Source: Actinoplanes subtropicus (GTDB lineage Bacteria; Actinomycetota; Actinomycetes; Mycobacteriales; Micromonosporaceae). Taken from it: 64,000 bases of DNA. The position numbers and the translations under genes are program-made. The stretch lies in contig NZ_JOJL01000003.1 in NCBI RefSeq assembly GCF_000721705.1, positions 62,001 to 126,000 of the forward strand, written 5' to 3'. The notes under the pieces were generated by a model. That model worked only from the letters and a program-made list of their open reading frames with translations. It did no database searches and was not told the DNA's origin. This document shows, one piece after another, positions 8,368 to 15,203 of the stretch. Position 1 is the stretch's first letter; every line of letters begins with the position of its first letter.

Positions 8368-8988
8368 TCAGCCCGAGACGTTGATGCCGATGCTGATGTT
8401 GAATCCTGCGCCATGGTTGGCCACGCCCATCAGCAGTGGACCTGCGGACTCCAGCCAGTGCGCCATCGCGAGGTCGCCGGCATCCAGCGGGCGTAGTCCG
8501 AGGCTCTCGATGAATGTCGATACGCTCGCCTTGGCGTTGGCGTCGTCGCCGGCGATGAACACGTCCAGCGGTCCGCCCTGGGCCAGGACGTGGCCGAAGA
8601 CGGTGTTGAACGCCTTCACGACGTGCGCGCTTGCCGGAACGGCCTTGGCGATCTCCTGTGCCCCGGAGGTGCCTTCCGGGGTGATCAGCGCGGTGGCGTC
8701 GGCGTTGAAGGTGTTCGAGATGTCGATGACGACTTTACTGGCCAGGGCGTCCCCGTACTGGGTGACGACCTGCGTGGCACTGGCGTAAGGCACGGCGAGG
8801 ATGACGAGGTCGCCGGCCGGGGCCGTTCCGAATGTCCCGGCCGTTGCGCCGCCGCCGAGCGCGGCGGCCAGGTCCTTGGCCTTGGCCGCGTCGCGGCCGA
8901 TGACCTCGACGGCGTTGCCGCCCTCGACCGCGCGGGTGGCTATGGCGCGGGCCATGCCTCCGAGTCCGATCAAGCTGACGTTACTCAT
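8368..8988 (-). CDS. NADP-binding oxidoreductase of the F420-reductase/NADP coenzyme-binding type
   Basis: A 206-aa Rossmann protein with SLIGLGGMARAIATRA at the N-terminus, DLVILAVPYA, an ISNTFN motif and HVVKAFNTVFG, the signature of the NADPH-dependent F420 reductase (NADP_coenz_F420) family. ATG 8988 follows GTGAGGA. It is the last gene of a minus-strand run also holding an SDR, a YceI protein and a second member of the same family (10640-11254); gene gaps of 17-220 bp allow one operon under the MarR-type operators at 11276-11318. Confidence 0.85.
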   Translation of the reverse strand: MSNVSLIGLGGMARAIATRAVEGGNAVEVIGRDAAKAKDLAAALGGGATAGTFGTAPAGDLVILAVPYASATQVVTQYGDALASKVVIDISNTFNADATALITPEGTSGAQEIAKAVPASAHVVKAFNTVFGHVLAQGGPLDVFIAGDDANAKASVSTFIESLGLRPLDAGDLAMAHWLESAGPLLMGVANHGAGFNISIGINVSG

Positions 8989-9068
8989 GGAAGTCCTCAC
9001 TTTCGGTGGTCTGGGTTGAACCTTTCCGTTGTCGAGGCAGGCGGGGTCGATTGCCCAGCCGCTGAGCG

Positions 9069-9803
9069 TCAGATGTGACTGAATCCGCCGTCGACGACCA
9101 GGTTTGCGCCGGTGATGAAGCTGGCGTCCGGGGAGGCGAAGAACAGCGCGGCGGCCGCGATCTCCTCGCTGGTGCCCAGCCGTCCCAGGGGGATGAGGGA
9201 GGTGATCTGCTCCCGGAATTCGGGCGTGACGGTGCTGAAGAGCGCGGTGTCGATCGAGCCGGGGCTGATGACGTTCACCCGGATGCCGCGGTCCTTCAGC
9301 TCCGCCGTCCAGGTGCGCGCGAGTGAGCGAACGGCCGCCTTGCTGGCCGAGTACACCCCGGCGCCGGGGATGCCCTTGGTCGCGCTGGTCGTGCCGTTCA
9401 GGATGATCGACGCACCGTCGCTCATCAATGGCAGCAGGCCCTGAACAGTGAACACGGTGCCTCGAAAGTTGACTCCGACGATCGCGTCGAACGAATCCGG
9501 GGTGATGCTGCCCAGTGGGTCGGACACCGAGCCGAGGCCGGCACTGGCGAACAGAACGTCAACGCGTCCGCGCTGCTCCCGCACGGTCTCGGCTAGACGG
9601 GCGAGGTCGTCCAGATTTCCTGAGTCCGCCTGCACGCCCGTTACATCGTGGCCGATGGCGGCGACTGCCTCGTCCAGTTTTTCTTTGTGCCGTCCGGTGA
9701 TGAACACATGGGCGCCTTCGGCCACGAACAGCTTGGCCGTTGCTAGCGCCATCCCGGACGTGGCTCCGGTGATCACTGCGATCTTGCCATCCAGTTTGGG
9801 CAT
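9069..9803 (-). CDS. SDR-family oxidoreductase
   Basis: A 244-aa classical short-chain dehydrogenase: cofactor loop TGATSGMALA (the usual TGxxxGIG with Met for Ile and Ala for Gly), then the catalytic Ser in NGTTSATKG, YSASK and SPGSIDT, and a C-terminal TGANLVVDGGFS. ATG 9803 (MPKLDGK) has AAGGCGAG upstream; the frame extends to 9866 without a better start. Substrate unknown. It probably works with the two NADP-binding proteins and YceI in this operon, possibly in detoxification or quinone/aldehyde handling. Confidence 0.88.
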   Translation of the reverse strand: MPKLDGKIAVITGATSGMALATAKLFVAEGAHVFITGRHKEKLDEAVAAIGHDVTGVQADSGNLDDLARLAETVREQRGRVDVLFASAGLGSVSDPLGSITPDSFDAIVGVNFRGTVFTVQGLLPLMSDGASIILNGTTSATKGIPGAGVYSASKAAVRSLARTWTAELKDRGIRVNVISPGSIDTALFSTVTPEFREQITSLIPLGRLGTSEEIAAAALFFASPDASFITGANLVVDGGFSHI

Positions 9804-10022
9804 GGTGATCTCGCCTTTTTGCCGGCCCCACGGCCGATCGGTATGCGGCTCCGTCCGTGAGAACACCTCAGGCCGAAGCAGATGACCCGCTCTCGACGAA
9901 GCGGACCTCCGGGGTATGCGCGGCCAGCGGGCAGCGCTGAACGGGGTCCTGAGTTGCCACGGGCGCCTGGTACGGCTTACCGCTGGATAGGAAACGTTCG
10001 CGCTGTTCAGGACGACGTCCGG

Positions 10023-10604
10023 TCATGGCTGGCGGATGGCTTCGCCCTCGATCTCGATCTTGATCTTCTTGCTGACTCCGAGGCCACCCGTCTCGAGGAT
10101 CATGTTCCAGGTCAGGCCCCACTCTTCACGGTCGACCTCGGCGGTGGCGCTGAACCCGAACACGTCCTGGCCGTACGGGCTCACGGTGGCGCCCTCGAAT
10201 TCGACCTTGAGCTCGACCGGCTTGGTGACGTCCTTGATGGTCAGCTCGCCGTCCAGGACGAACTCGCCGTTGTCCCACGACCTCAAGCTGGTGCTGCGGA
10301 AATTCATCTCGGGATACTTCTCGGACTCGAAGAAGTCACCGCTTCGCAGGTGATTGTCGCGGTCGGTGGAGCTGGTGTTGACGGTCGCGGTCTGGATCGA
10401 CGCGGTGACCGACGACTGCAGGGGGTCCTCTCCAACTACGATCGTGGCCTCGGCGGTCTCGAAGTGCCCCCGCACCTTGGCGACCATCATGTGTCGCGCT
10501 ACGAAGCCGACGCGCTTGTGGTGGGCGTCGAGTGTGTAGGTGCCGGCGGCCGGGATCTGCAGACCCTGGTACTCACGAGGCCCCAGGGCAACGGAATCGG
10601 TCAT
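10023..10604 (-). CDS. YceI-family lipid-binding protein
   Basis: A 193-aa YceI-like lipocalin fold: PAAGTYTLDAHHKRVGFVAR at the start, STDRDNHLRSGDFFESEKYP in the middle and the C-terminal VDREEWGLTWN motif, all hallmarks of the family. There is no signal peptide from ATG 10604 (AGGAG upstream), so it is probably cytosolic, as in many actinobacteria. YceI proteins bind polyisoprenoid lipids or quinones. The location inside a redox operon under a MarR regulator suggests a stress role. Confidence 0.9.
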   Translation of the reverse strand: MTDSVALGPREYQGLQIPAAGTYTLDAHHKRVGFVARHMMVAKVRGHFETAEATIVVGEDPLQSSVTASIQTATVNTSSTDRDNHLRSGDFFESEKYPEMNFRSTSLRSWDNGEFVLDGELTIKDVTKPVELKVEFEGATVSPYGQDVFGFSATAEVDREEWGLTWNMILETGGLGVSKKIKIEIEGEAIRQP

Positions 10605-10639
10605 GAGGATTCTCCTAAGCAACTTGGATTTGAACGGGT

Positions 10640-11254
10640 TCAGGAGGCGAGTTTCACCAGGTGCTGGCCCACGAGGGGGCCACCGCCTACCTGCATGAGG
10701 CGCCCGGTGCGCAGATCGCCGATGTCGATGGGGGCGAAGCCCATCGACTCGACGAACGCGGAAACGGTCGCTTTGGCTTCGGCATCGTCGCCCGCGAGGA
10801 CGACGACAAGGTTGCCGTCGGCCCGCCGGGGGTCCTGTACGACGATCCTGGAGAAGAGCGTGTTGAACGCCTTGACGACCCGCGCGCCGGGCATCAGGGC
10901 GGCGTTGCGTTCGCTGCCCGTCTGGTCACCCAGGTCGATGGCTACGCCCGGCGCCTTCCACTGGTTGGTCGCGTCGATGACGATCCGCCCATCCCATGCC
11001 GGAAAACCCCCTACGGCGTCGGGAACCTGGTGCCAACGCACTGCGAGGACGGCCAAGTCGGCTTGGGCCGCGTCGGCAACCGTGCCCGCCGAGGCCAGGG
11101 GTCCCAAGCGCTCGACCAGCAGGGCGAGAGATGCCGGACCGCGGCTGTTACTCAGGACAACGCGGTGCCCCGCCGCCGCGGCGCGCCGCGCGACCGCCTG
11201 AGCAACATTTCCAGCGCCGATCGTTCCCACAGTGAAACTGCTGCCTCGGGCCAT
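10640..11254 (-). CDS. NADP-binding oxidoreductase, F420-reductase type, first gene of the operon
   Basis: A 204-aa paralogue of the gene at 8368-8988: TVGTIGAGNVAQAVARR (GxGxxA), SNSRGPASL, ATNQWKAPG and RVVKAFNTLFSR. ATG 11254 with GGGGAGCG upstream. First gene behind the promoter that overlaps the two MarR-type operator palindromes, divergent from the MarR gene at 11335. Confidence 0.85.
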   Translation of the reverse strand: MARGSSFTVGTIGAGNVAQAVARRAAAAGHRVVLSNSRGPASLALLVERLGPLASAGTVADAAQADLAVLAVRWHQVPDAVGGFPAWDGRIVIDATNQWKAPGVAIDLGDQTGSERNAALMPGARVVKAFNTLFSRIVVQDPRRADGNLVVVLAGDDAEAKATVSAFVESMGFAPIDIGDLRTGRLMQVGGGPLVGQHLVKLAS

Positions 11255-11275
11255 GGTCTACGCTCCCCGCTAGAT

Positions 11276-11318
11276 GTTGATGCATCAACCTAACCCGATT
11301 TGGGTGATGCGTCAACCT
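11276..11318. promoter_or_regulatory. Divergent promoter region with two MarR-type operators
   Basis: GTTGATGCATCAAC (11276-11289) is a perfect 14-bp palindrome, and GGGTGATGCGTCAACC (11303-11318) is a second, slightly degenerate copy. On the minus strand, -35 TTGACG and -10 TAGGTT with 17 bp between them fall exactly on the two palindromes, so a bound dimer would block transcription of the redox operon. The MarR start codon is 17 bp beyond the second site, giving autoregulation. Confidence 0.8.
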
Positions 11319-11334
11319 ATGAGATGATGGCCAC

Positions 11335-11820
11335 ATGGCTGCCCAACCGCGATGGCTCGACGCCCGCGAGGACCGTGCCTGGCGGGTCTACAAGCACGCC
11401 CAGGAACAGCTCGATTCGCGCCTTCGCCGACAACTCCTGCAGGATTCCGGGCTGTCGGAGGCTGAGTTCAGAATTCTGGCGATGCTCTCGGAGCACCCGA
11501 CCGGCCGGGTCCCCGCGGGGGAGTTGTGCAGTTCGATGGGGTGGGAGAAAAGCCGGCTCTCACATCTGACCCGGCGAATGCAGGAGCAGGGCCTCATCGC
11601 CCGCGAGCCCAACCCCACCGACGCCCGCAGCTCTCTCATCGTTCTCCTGGCCCTCGGCCGCAAGACCATCGAGGACGCTGCCCCGCAACACGTTCAGCAG
11701 GTCCGCCAAGACTTCATCGACGTGTTCACGCCCGGTGAGCTCGACCTCATCGGCGACCTGTTCGAGCGGCTGTTGCACCACTTCGCGGAAGAGCCCGACG
11801 GCGCGCTCGACGAAGCGTGA
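11335..11820 (+). CDS. MarR-family transcriptional regulator
   Basis: A 161-aa winged-helix regulator: AEFRILAMLSEHP, VPAGELCSSMGWEKSRLSHLT (recognition helix region), then the wing with NPTDARSS in the DxRS position. It is divergent from the oxidoreductase operon and separated from it by two palindromic operators, so it most likely represses that operon and itself until a ligand is bound. The gene is followed, with a 4-bp overlap, by a 58-aa frame. Confidence 0.9.
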   Translation: MAAQPRWLDAREDRAWRVYKHAQEQLDSRLRRQLLQDSGLSEAEFRILAMLSEHPTGRVPAGELCSSMGWEKSRLSHLTRRMQEQGLIAREPNPTDARSSLIVLLALGRKTIEDAAPQHVQQVRQDFIDVFTPGELDLIGDLFERLLHHFAEEPDGALDEA

Positions 11821-11993
11821 AGCTTCAAATCCCCGCTTCAACCCGGCAGCAGTGCGCCGAGCTCGTCTCGCTCCTGACCGACATGATCGTCAGCTGGCGC
11901 CAGGAGCAGTACCTCGAGCGGGTCCGCGCTGCGGCAGCGCGGGAAGACGCTAACCGACCAGAGGAACCACCAGGTCACGGCCTTGCGCCATGA
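11817..11993 (+). CDS. Small 58-aa protein translationally coupled to marR
   Basis: GTG 11817 overlaps the MarR stop (GTGA). The product is helical and charged (LVSLLTDMIVSWRQEQYLER, then acidic/proline tail). No known family recognised. Coupling and codon use with G/C third positions favour a real gene; nothing else does. Confidence 0.4.
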   Translation: MKLQIPASTRQQCAELVSLLTDMIVSWRQEQYLERVRAAAAREDANRPEEPPGHGLAP

Positions 11994-12241
11994 TCGAAGA
12001 GTTCGTATGCCGTAACCTCAGCTCCACGAGACGGTAGGCGGTCTGTGTTCGCGGAAAGCGCGGACCGGGCCGCCTCGTCATGTCTGCTCAGGGGGCCGAG
12101 CCCACTGAAACCCCACGGTACGGTGGTTGCGCTTGGTGCGGTGGGAGGCAGACATTCGCGCTGGCGTGCGATGTCGTCTGGGGCGTGCCACCCCACCCGT
12201 GGCGCGCCACGCCGCAGCTACGGTTGGGTCGAACGGGGCAG

Positions 12242-12484
12242 TCAGGTCCGGTCGAGTAGCTTGCGCATGCCGGTGACGGCGACCGTCCCCACCCGGTCGT
12301 AGGACAGTTCCAATTGAAGCCCCTCGACGGCGTTGCGCAGGTCCGTCGTGACCTCGTCCGGACGGAACGTGCCGCCCCAGCCGTTGAGTCCTCCGCGATG
12401 GGTGGTGCTGAGGGAGGCCATGCCGGATATGCACGCGCCGTCGACCAGGATCAGTCTCGCCGGGCCTGAATAGGTCGTCGTCAT
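12242..12484 (-). CDS. Hypothetical 80-aa protein
   Basis: Starts MTTTYSGPARLILVDGACI with GAAGGACAG before the ATG. The sequence looks like a compact beta-rich domain (GGLNGWGGTFRPDE, VGTVAVTGMRKLL) resembling small actinobacterial proteins of unknown function that modify or bind lipids or polyketides (DUF4873-like, weak). It stands between the MarR unit and the cold-shock gene with no operon partner. Confidence 0.55.
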   Translation of the reverse strand: MTTTYSGPARLILVDGACISGMASLSTTHRGGLNGWGGTFRPDEVTTDLRNAVEGLQLELSYDRVGTVAVTGMRKLLDRT

Positions 12485-12583
12485 AGCCTGTCCTTCGGGG
12501 CGTAGCGCCGTGTACCCACGGTTCCGGCCTTGATACGAGTATGCGGACGATCTTCATGGTGCCGCGGTAGGGCCGTGAGACGC

Positions 12584-12622
12584 CGAACGGCGGCCCGCTG
12601 AACCAGTCGGGGCCGCCGTTCG
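12584..12622. terminator. Terminator of the cold-shock gene
   Basis: Perfect 13-bp stem (CGAACGGCGGCCC / GGGCCGCCGTTCG) 12 bp beyond the cold-shock gene stop. Confidence 0.8.
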
Positions 12623-12633
12623 CAGTGCGTGGG

Positions 12634-12837
12634 TCAGAGCGGACGAATGTTCTCCGCCTGCGGGCCCTTCTGGCCCTGAGCGACGTCGAACTCGACCTTC
12701 TGATTCTCCTCGAGGCTGCGGTAGCCGCTCGTCGAGATCTGGGAGAAGTGGGCGAAGACGTCGGCGCCGCCGCCGTCCGGGGTGATGAAGCCGAACCCCT
12801 TGTCGGCGTTGAACCACTTCACGACACCTGTGGTCAT
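12634..12837 (-). CDS. Cold-shock domain protein (CspA family)
   Basis: A 67-aa single cold-shock domain with both RNA-binding motifs: KGFGFI (RNP1) and DVFAHF (RNP2, usual VFVHF), opening [14 protein letters not shown]. It binds single-stranded nucleic acids and melts RNA structure. ATG 12837 has GAAGGAG upstream. It is monocistronic, with a strong terminator on one side and a long, structured leader on the other, so post-transcriptional control is likely. Confidence 0.95.
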   Translation of the reverse strand: MTTGVVKWFNADKGFGFITPDGGGADVFAHFSQISTSGYRSLEENQKVEFDVAQGQKGPQAENIRPL

Positions 12838-12916
12838 GTCTGCTCCTTCGCAGGTCTTCCGAGACCGCACCGCGCGGACCCAGACGCTGCCGCGTTGATC
12901 ACCCGCGCCGAAAACG

Positions 12917-12966
12917 ACACGAAAAACGAAAAGCGCCTGTACGGGTTCAGATAACCCATCAGGCGC
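12917..12966 (-). promoter_or_regulatory. Hairpin plus U-rich tract in the cold-shock gene leader
   Basis: On the minus strand GGCGCCTG...GGGTT pairs with AACCC...CAGGCGC (12966-12933) and is followed by TTTTCGTTTTTCG, i.e. a terminator-like structure about 80 nt before the cold-shock ATG. A plausible -35/-10 (TTGCAG, 17 bp, GTTATC) lies upstream. It may be an attenuator or thermosensor in the 5' leader, or the end of an upstream transcript. Confidence 0.55.
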
Positions 12967-13141
12967 CGGATAACGTCTACGGAAATCAAAACTGCAACCC
13001 GATCAAAGTAGCACACAGCCCGGCGCCGGCCCCACAAACGCGTCACCCGCCTGCCCGCCACGTTGCCTTCGATGACGCCAGCGACCCCCACCTTCGTGAA
13101 GTTGGGGGAATCCCGCCACCGGAGGGCGGGGCCACGGCGCG

Positions 13142-13525
13142 CTATCGCGGCAGCATCATGGAAACGTGCGCCGCGGCGGGGCCGAGCCAGGTCGCCAGCC
13201 AGCGCAGCGGGCCCACCAGCGACGCACCCGCCGCGGCCAGCGAACCCGCGCTGGCCAGCATGCGGGTCAGCCGCTCCAGCGCCCGCGCGCCGCGCGCTCG
13301 GTCCGGTTCCGGCCCGGCGCTCACGGCGGCCTCGATTTCGTCCACTGCGGCCCGCGCGGCGGTGGCTTGGGTCGGGGACAGCGGCTGCCGGGCCAGGGCG
13401 GCGCGCAGCTCGCTGAGGGCCTGGTCGGCGGGGCCAGTGTGCATCTGCTGGCCGCCGTAGATGTTCTGGTTGCCGGCGACGTTGTTGAAGATGCCGCCCG
13501 ACTGGTTGCCGATGTTGAAGGTCAT
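13142..13525 (-). CDS. Small helical protein with N-terminal NVAGNQ-type motif
   Basis: A 127-aa protein. Residues about 3-20 (FNIGNQSGGIFNNVAGNQ) closely match residues 138-155 of the FHA protein encoded just upstream (FDIGYQRDGVFHNVGRDQ). The rest is alpha-helical (LSELRAALARQPLSP, then AVDEIEAAVSAG) and ends in a hydrophobic stretch (LASAGSLAAAGASLVGPLRW) that could enter a membrane. Similar small proteins with a Gly/Asn-rich amyloid-like N-terminus followed by helices are found near STAND-type genes in actinobacteria; function unproven. ATG 13525 is 16 bp after the FHA gene stop, so the two are cotranscribed. Confidence 0.7.
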   Translation of the reverse strand: MTFNIGNQSGGIFNNVAGNQNIYGGQQMHTGPADQALSELRAALARQPLSPTQATAARAAVDEIEAAVSAGPEPDRARGARALERLTRMLASAGSLAAAGASLVGPLRWLATWLGPAAAHVSMMLPR

Positions 13526-13541
13526 GGCCGTATCCAGATAA

Positions 13542-14357
13542 CTAGTGGGGAAATGGCACGGGGTAGTCGCGGTCGACCCGCTTGCGCCGCGACGCCGCCA
13601 CAATGTGCAGGACGATGCCGATCACGATCAGGAAGGAGCCGATGGCGGCGAGCGCCCAGCCGACCAAACCGGCGGGGAAGCCGCCGATGTCCCCGCCGAA
13701 CGGTGAGACGGTGCTGGGCTCCGCGCCGGTCTGGACCGAGTCTGCGATCGCGGAGAGGAATCTCAGCACGCCGGAGGCGAACATCGCCCCGCCCGCCACG
13801 GTGAGCACGACGCCGAGCCAGATCAGCCAGCGTGCCTTCGTCCTGGTCGCGGCGACGTGGCGGAGGAAGCTCTCGCGCTGCTGAAGGATGTACTGGTCCC
13901 GGCCGACGTTGTGAAAGACGCCGTCGCGCTGGTAGCCGATGTCGAAGCTGACTGGCGACGGCGACGGTGGTGGTGGTGGTGGTGGCGTTGTGGAGCCGGG
14001 CCAGGCATCGGGCAAAGACTCGACCGCAGGACCGGACCGCGGCTCGACCGCGGCGAACCGCAACTCGACGTCGGCGAAGCGGACGATGTCGCCGTGCCGG
14101 AGTTCCGTCGGGCCGGCGGCGGCCACGCCGTTCACGAACGTCCCGCCCGACGAGCCCAGGTCCTGGACGTAGACGGCGTGGCCGTGCCGTTGCAGGCGGG
14201 CGTGGGTACGGCTCACGAACGGATCGTCGAACCGGATGTCGCAGCCGTCGCCTCGCCCGACGAGCAGGGTGTCCCGGCTGACCTCGATGCGGCGGCCACG
14301 CTCGGTGTCGGGCACGAGCACGACGAGCTGCGGGACGCCGCTGATCGTCGGATGCAT
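13542..14357 (-). CDS. FHA-domain membrane protein
   Basis: A 271-aa protein. An N-terminal FHA phosphothreonine-binding domain (GRGDGCDIRFDDPFVSRTHA, 34-53; GSSGGTFVNG) is followed by a proline linker (PPPPPPPSPSP), the FDIGYQRDGVFHNVGRDQ motif (138-155) and membrane segments at about 177-197 and 235-260, with a cytoplasmic basic tail. FHA domains read Ser/Thr-kinase signals. ATG 14357 is preceded by GGGAGGG; the in-frame ATG at 14381 is not. It shares its central motif with the next gene of the unit. Confidence 0.88.
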   Translation of the reverse strand: MHPTISGVPQLVVLVPDTERGRRIEVSRDTLLVGRGDGCDIRFDDPFVSRTHARLQRHGHAVYVQDLGSSGGTFVNGVAAAGPTELRHGDIVRFADVELRFAAVEPRSGPAVESLPDAWPGSTTPPPPPPPSPSPVSFDIGYQRDGVFHNVGRDQYILQQRESFLRHVAATRTKARWLIWLGVVLTVAGGAMFASGVLRFLSAIADSVQTGAEPSTVSPFGGDIGGFPAGLVGWALAAIGSFLIVIGIVLHIVAASRRKRVDRDYPVPFPH

Positions 14358-14381
14358 GATCCCTCCCCACGGCGACCACAC

Positions 14382-14666
14382 GTGATGTTCCTACTACCTA
14401 GCGTGTTAGCACCGCGGTGAGATCAAAGGGATCCAACGTCAGCCTTACGACTCGGCGGCCCGACCCTCTTGAAACGGCCGTCCTCCGCTCGACGGCGTCC
14501 ATGTCCAGCTCTGGGCGCCCTGCACCACGTGTTGCCGGACTGCCAGAGGGCGGCCGCCCTGGGCGCGTGGCAAGGCTGGCTCGCGCGCGGCTGCCGAAAA
14601 GTACTCAGGGCGGCAATCAGCGCTGGCGCCCGGCGGTCGGCTGGGCGCCAGCGTTCTGGTTCTTGG
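14382..14666. other. Intergenic, no gene seen
   Basis: Upstream region of the FHA gene and downstream of the secreted protein at 14667. No convincing frame or repeat beyond short GC-rich hairpins. Confidence 0.5.
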
Positions 14667-15068
14667 TCAGTAGCTGCAGACGTCGACGCCGGGGATCCAG
14701 TCGGTGTAGCCGGTGTAGACGTAGTAGTCCGCGACGTAGCCCTCGCCGCCGCTGTAGGAGATGTAGTCCCAGACGGCGTCGCCGTAGATGTTTTGGCCGC
14801 TGTGCTGGCAGACGATGTGCACGGCGGTGCCGGCGGGGACGTACTTGATGAACGTGCAGCTCTGGCTGGGTTGTGCGGCCTTCGTCGGGTGGTAGCAGTC
14901 GCGCAGGCTGACGGCGCTGTTGCCGATGTTGGCGGACTGCCAGCTGGCCATGGCCGGCGCCGCGTTCATCACCAGAGCGGCGCTGATCCCTGCGGTGGTC
15001 AGTCCGACCGCTGCCGCTACGCGCTTGGTCACGCTGCGCGGCTTTGTCGGGGTTGGCTGAGTGTTCAC
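14667..15068 (-). CDS. Secreted SH3-like small protein
   Basis: A 133-aa exported protein: basic N-terminus, hydrophobic core (VAAAVGLTTAGISAALVM) and AxA-type cleavage near NAAPAMA-S. The mature part (SLRDCYHPT, FIKYVPAGTAVHIVCQHSG, WDYISYSGGEGYVADYYV) resembles bacterial SH3 domains of the kind that end actinobacterial cell-wall or extracellular proteins, with four Cys that can pair. GTG 15068 is chosen for AAGGGAG upstream. Confidence 0.75.
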   Translation of the reverse strand: MNTQPTPTKPRSVTKRVAAAVGLTTAGISAALVMNAAPAMASWQSANIGNSAVSLRDCYHPTKAAQPSQSCTFIKYVPAGTAVHIVCQHSGQNIYGDAVWDYISYSGGEGYVADYYVYTGYTDWIPGVDVCSY

Positions 15069-15203
15069 GGGGGCTCCCTTGCTAGTCGGATCTGGCCCGT
15101 CCAGCACACGGTCTGGGCGCCTCCGGCGGGAAGACGCCGGGGCTGTTCCGGCCGGACTCCGGACGCGTCGCAGGGGGCGCCGGACGTTGTCCGGACATCG
15201 TGT

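Noticed and set aside
12834..13091. Longer minus-strand frame (85 codons) upstream of the cold-shock gene
   Set aside because: It reads through the promoter and hairpin of the cold-shock leader and resembles no protein.
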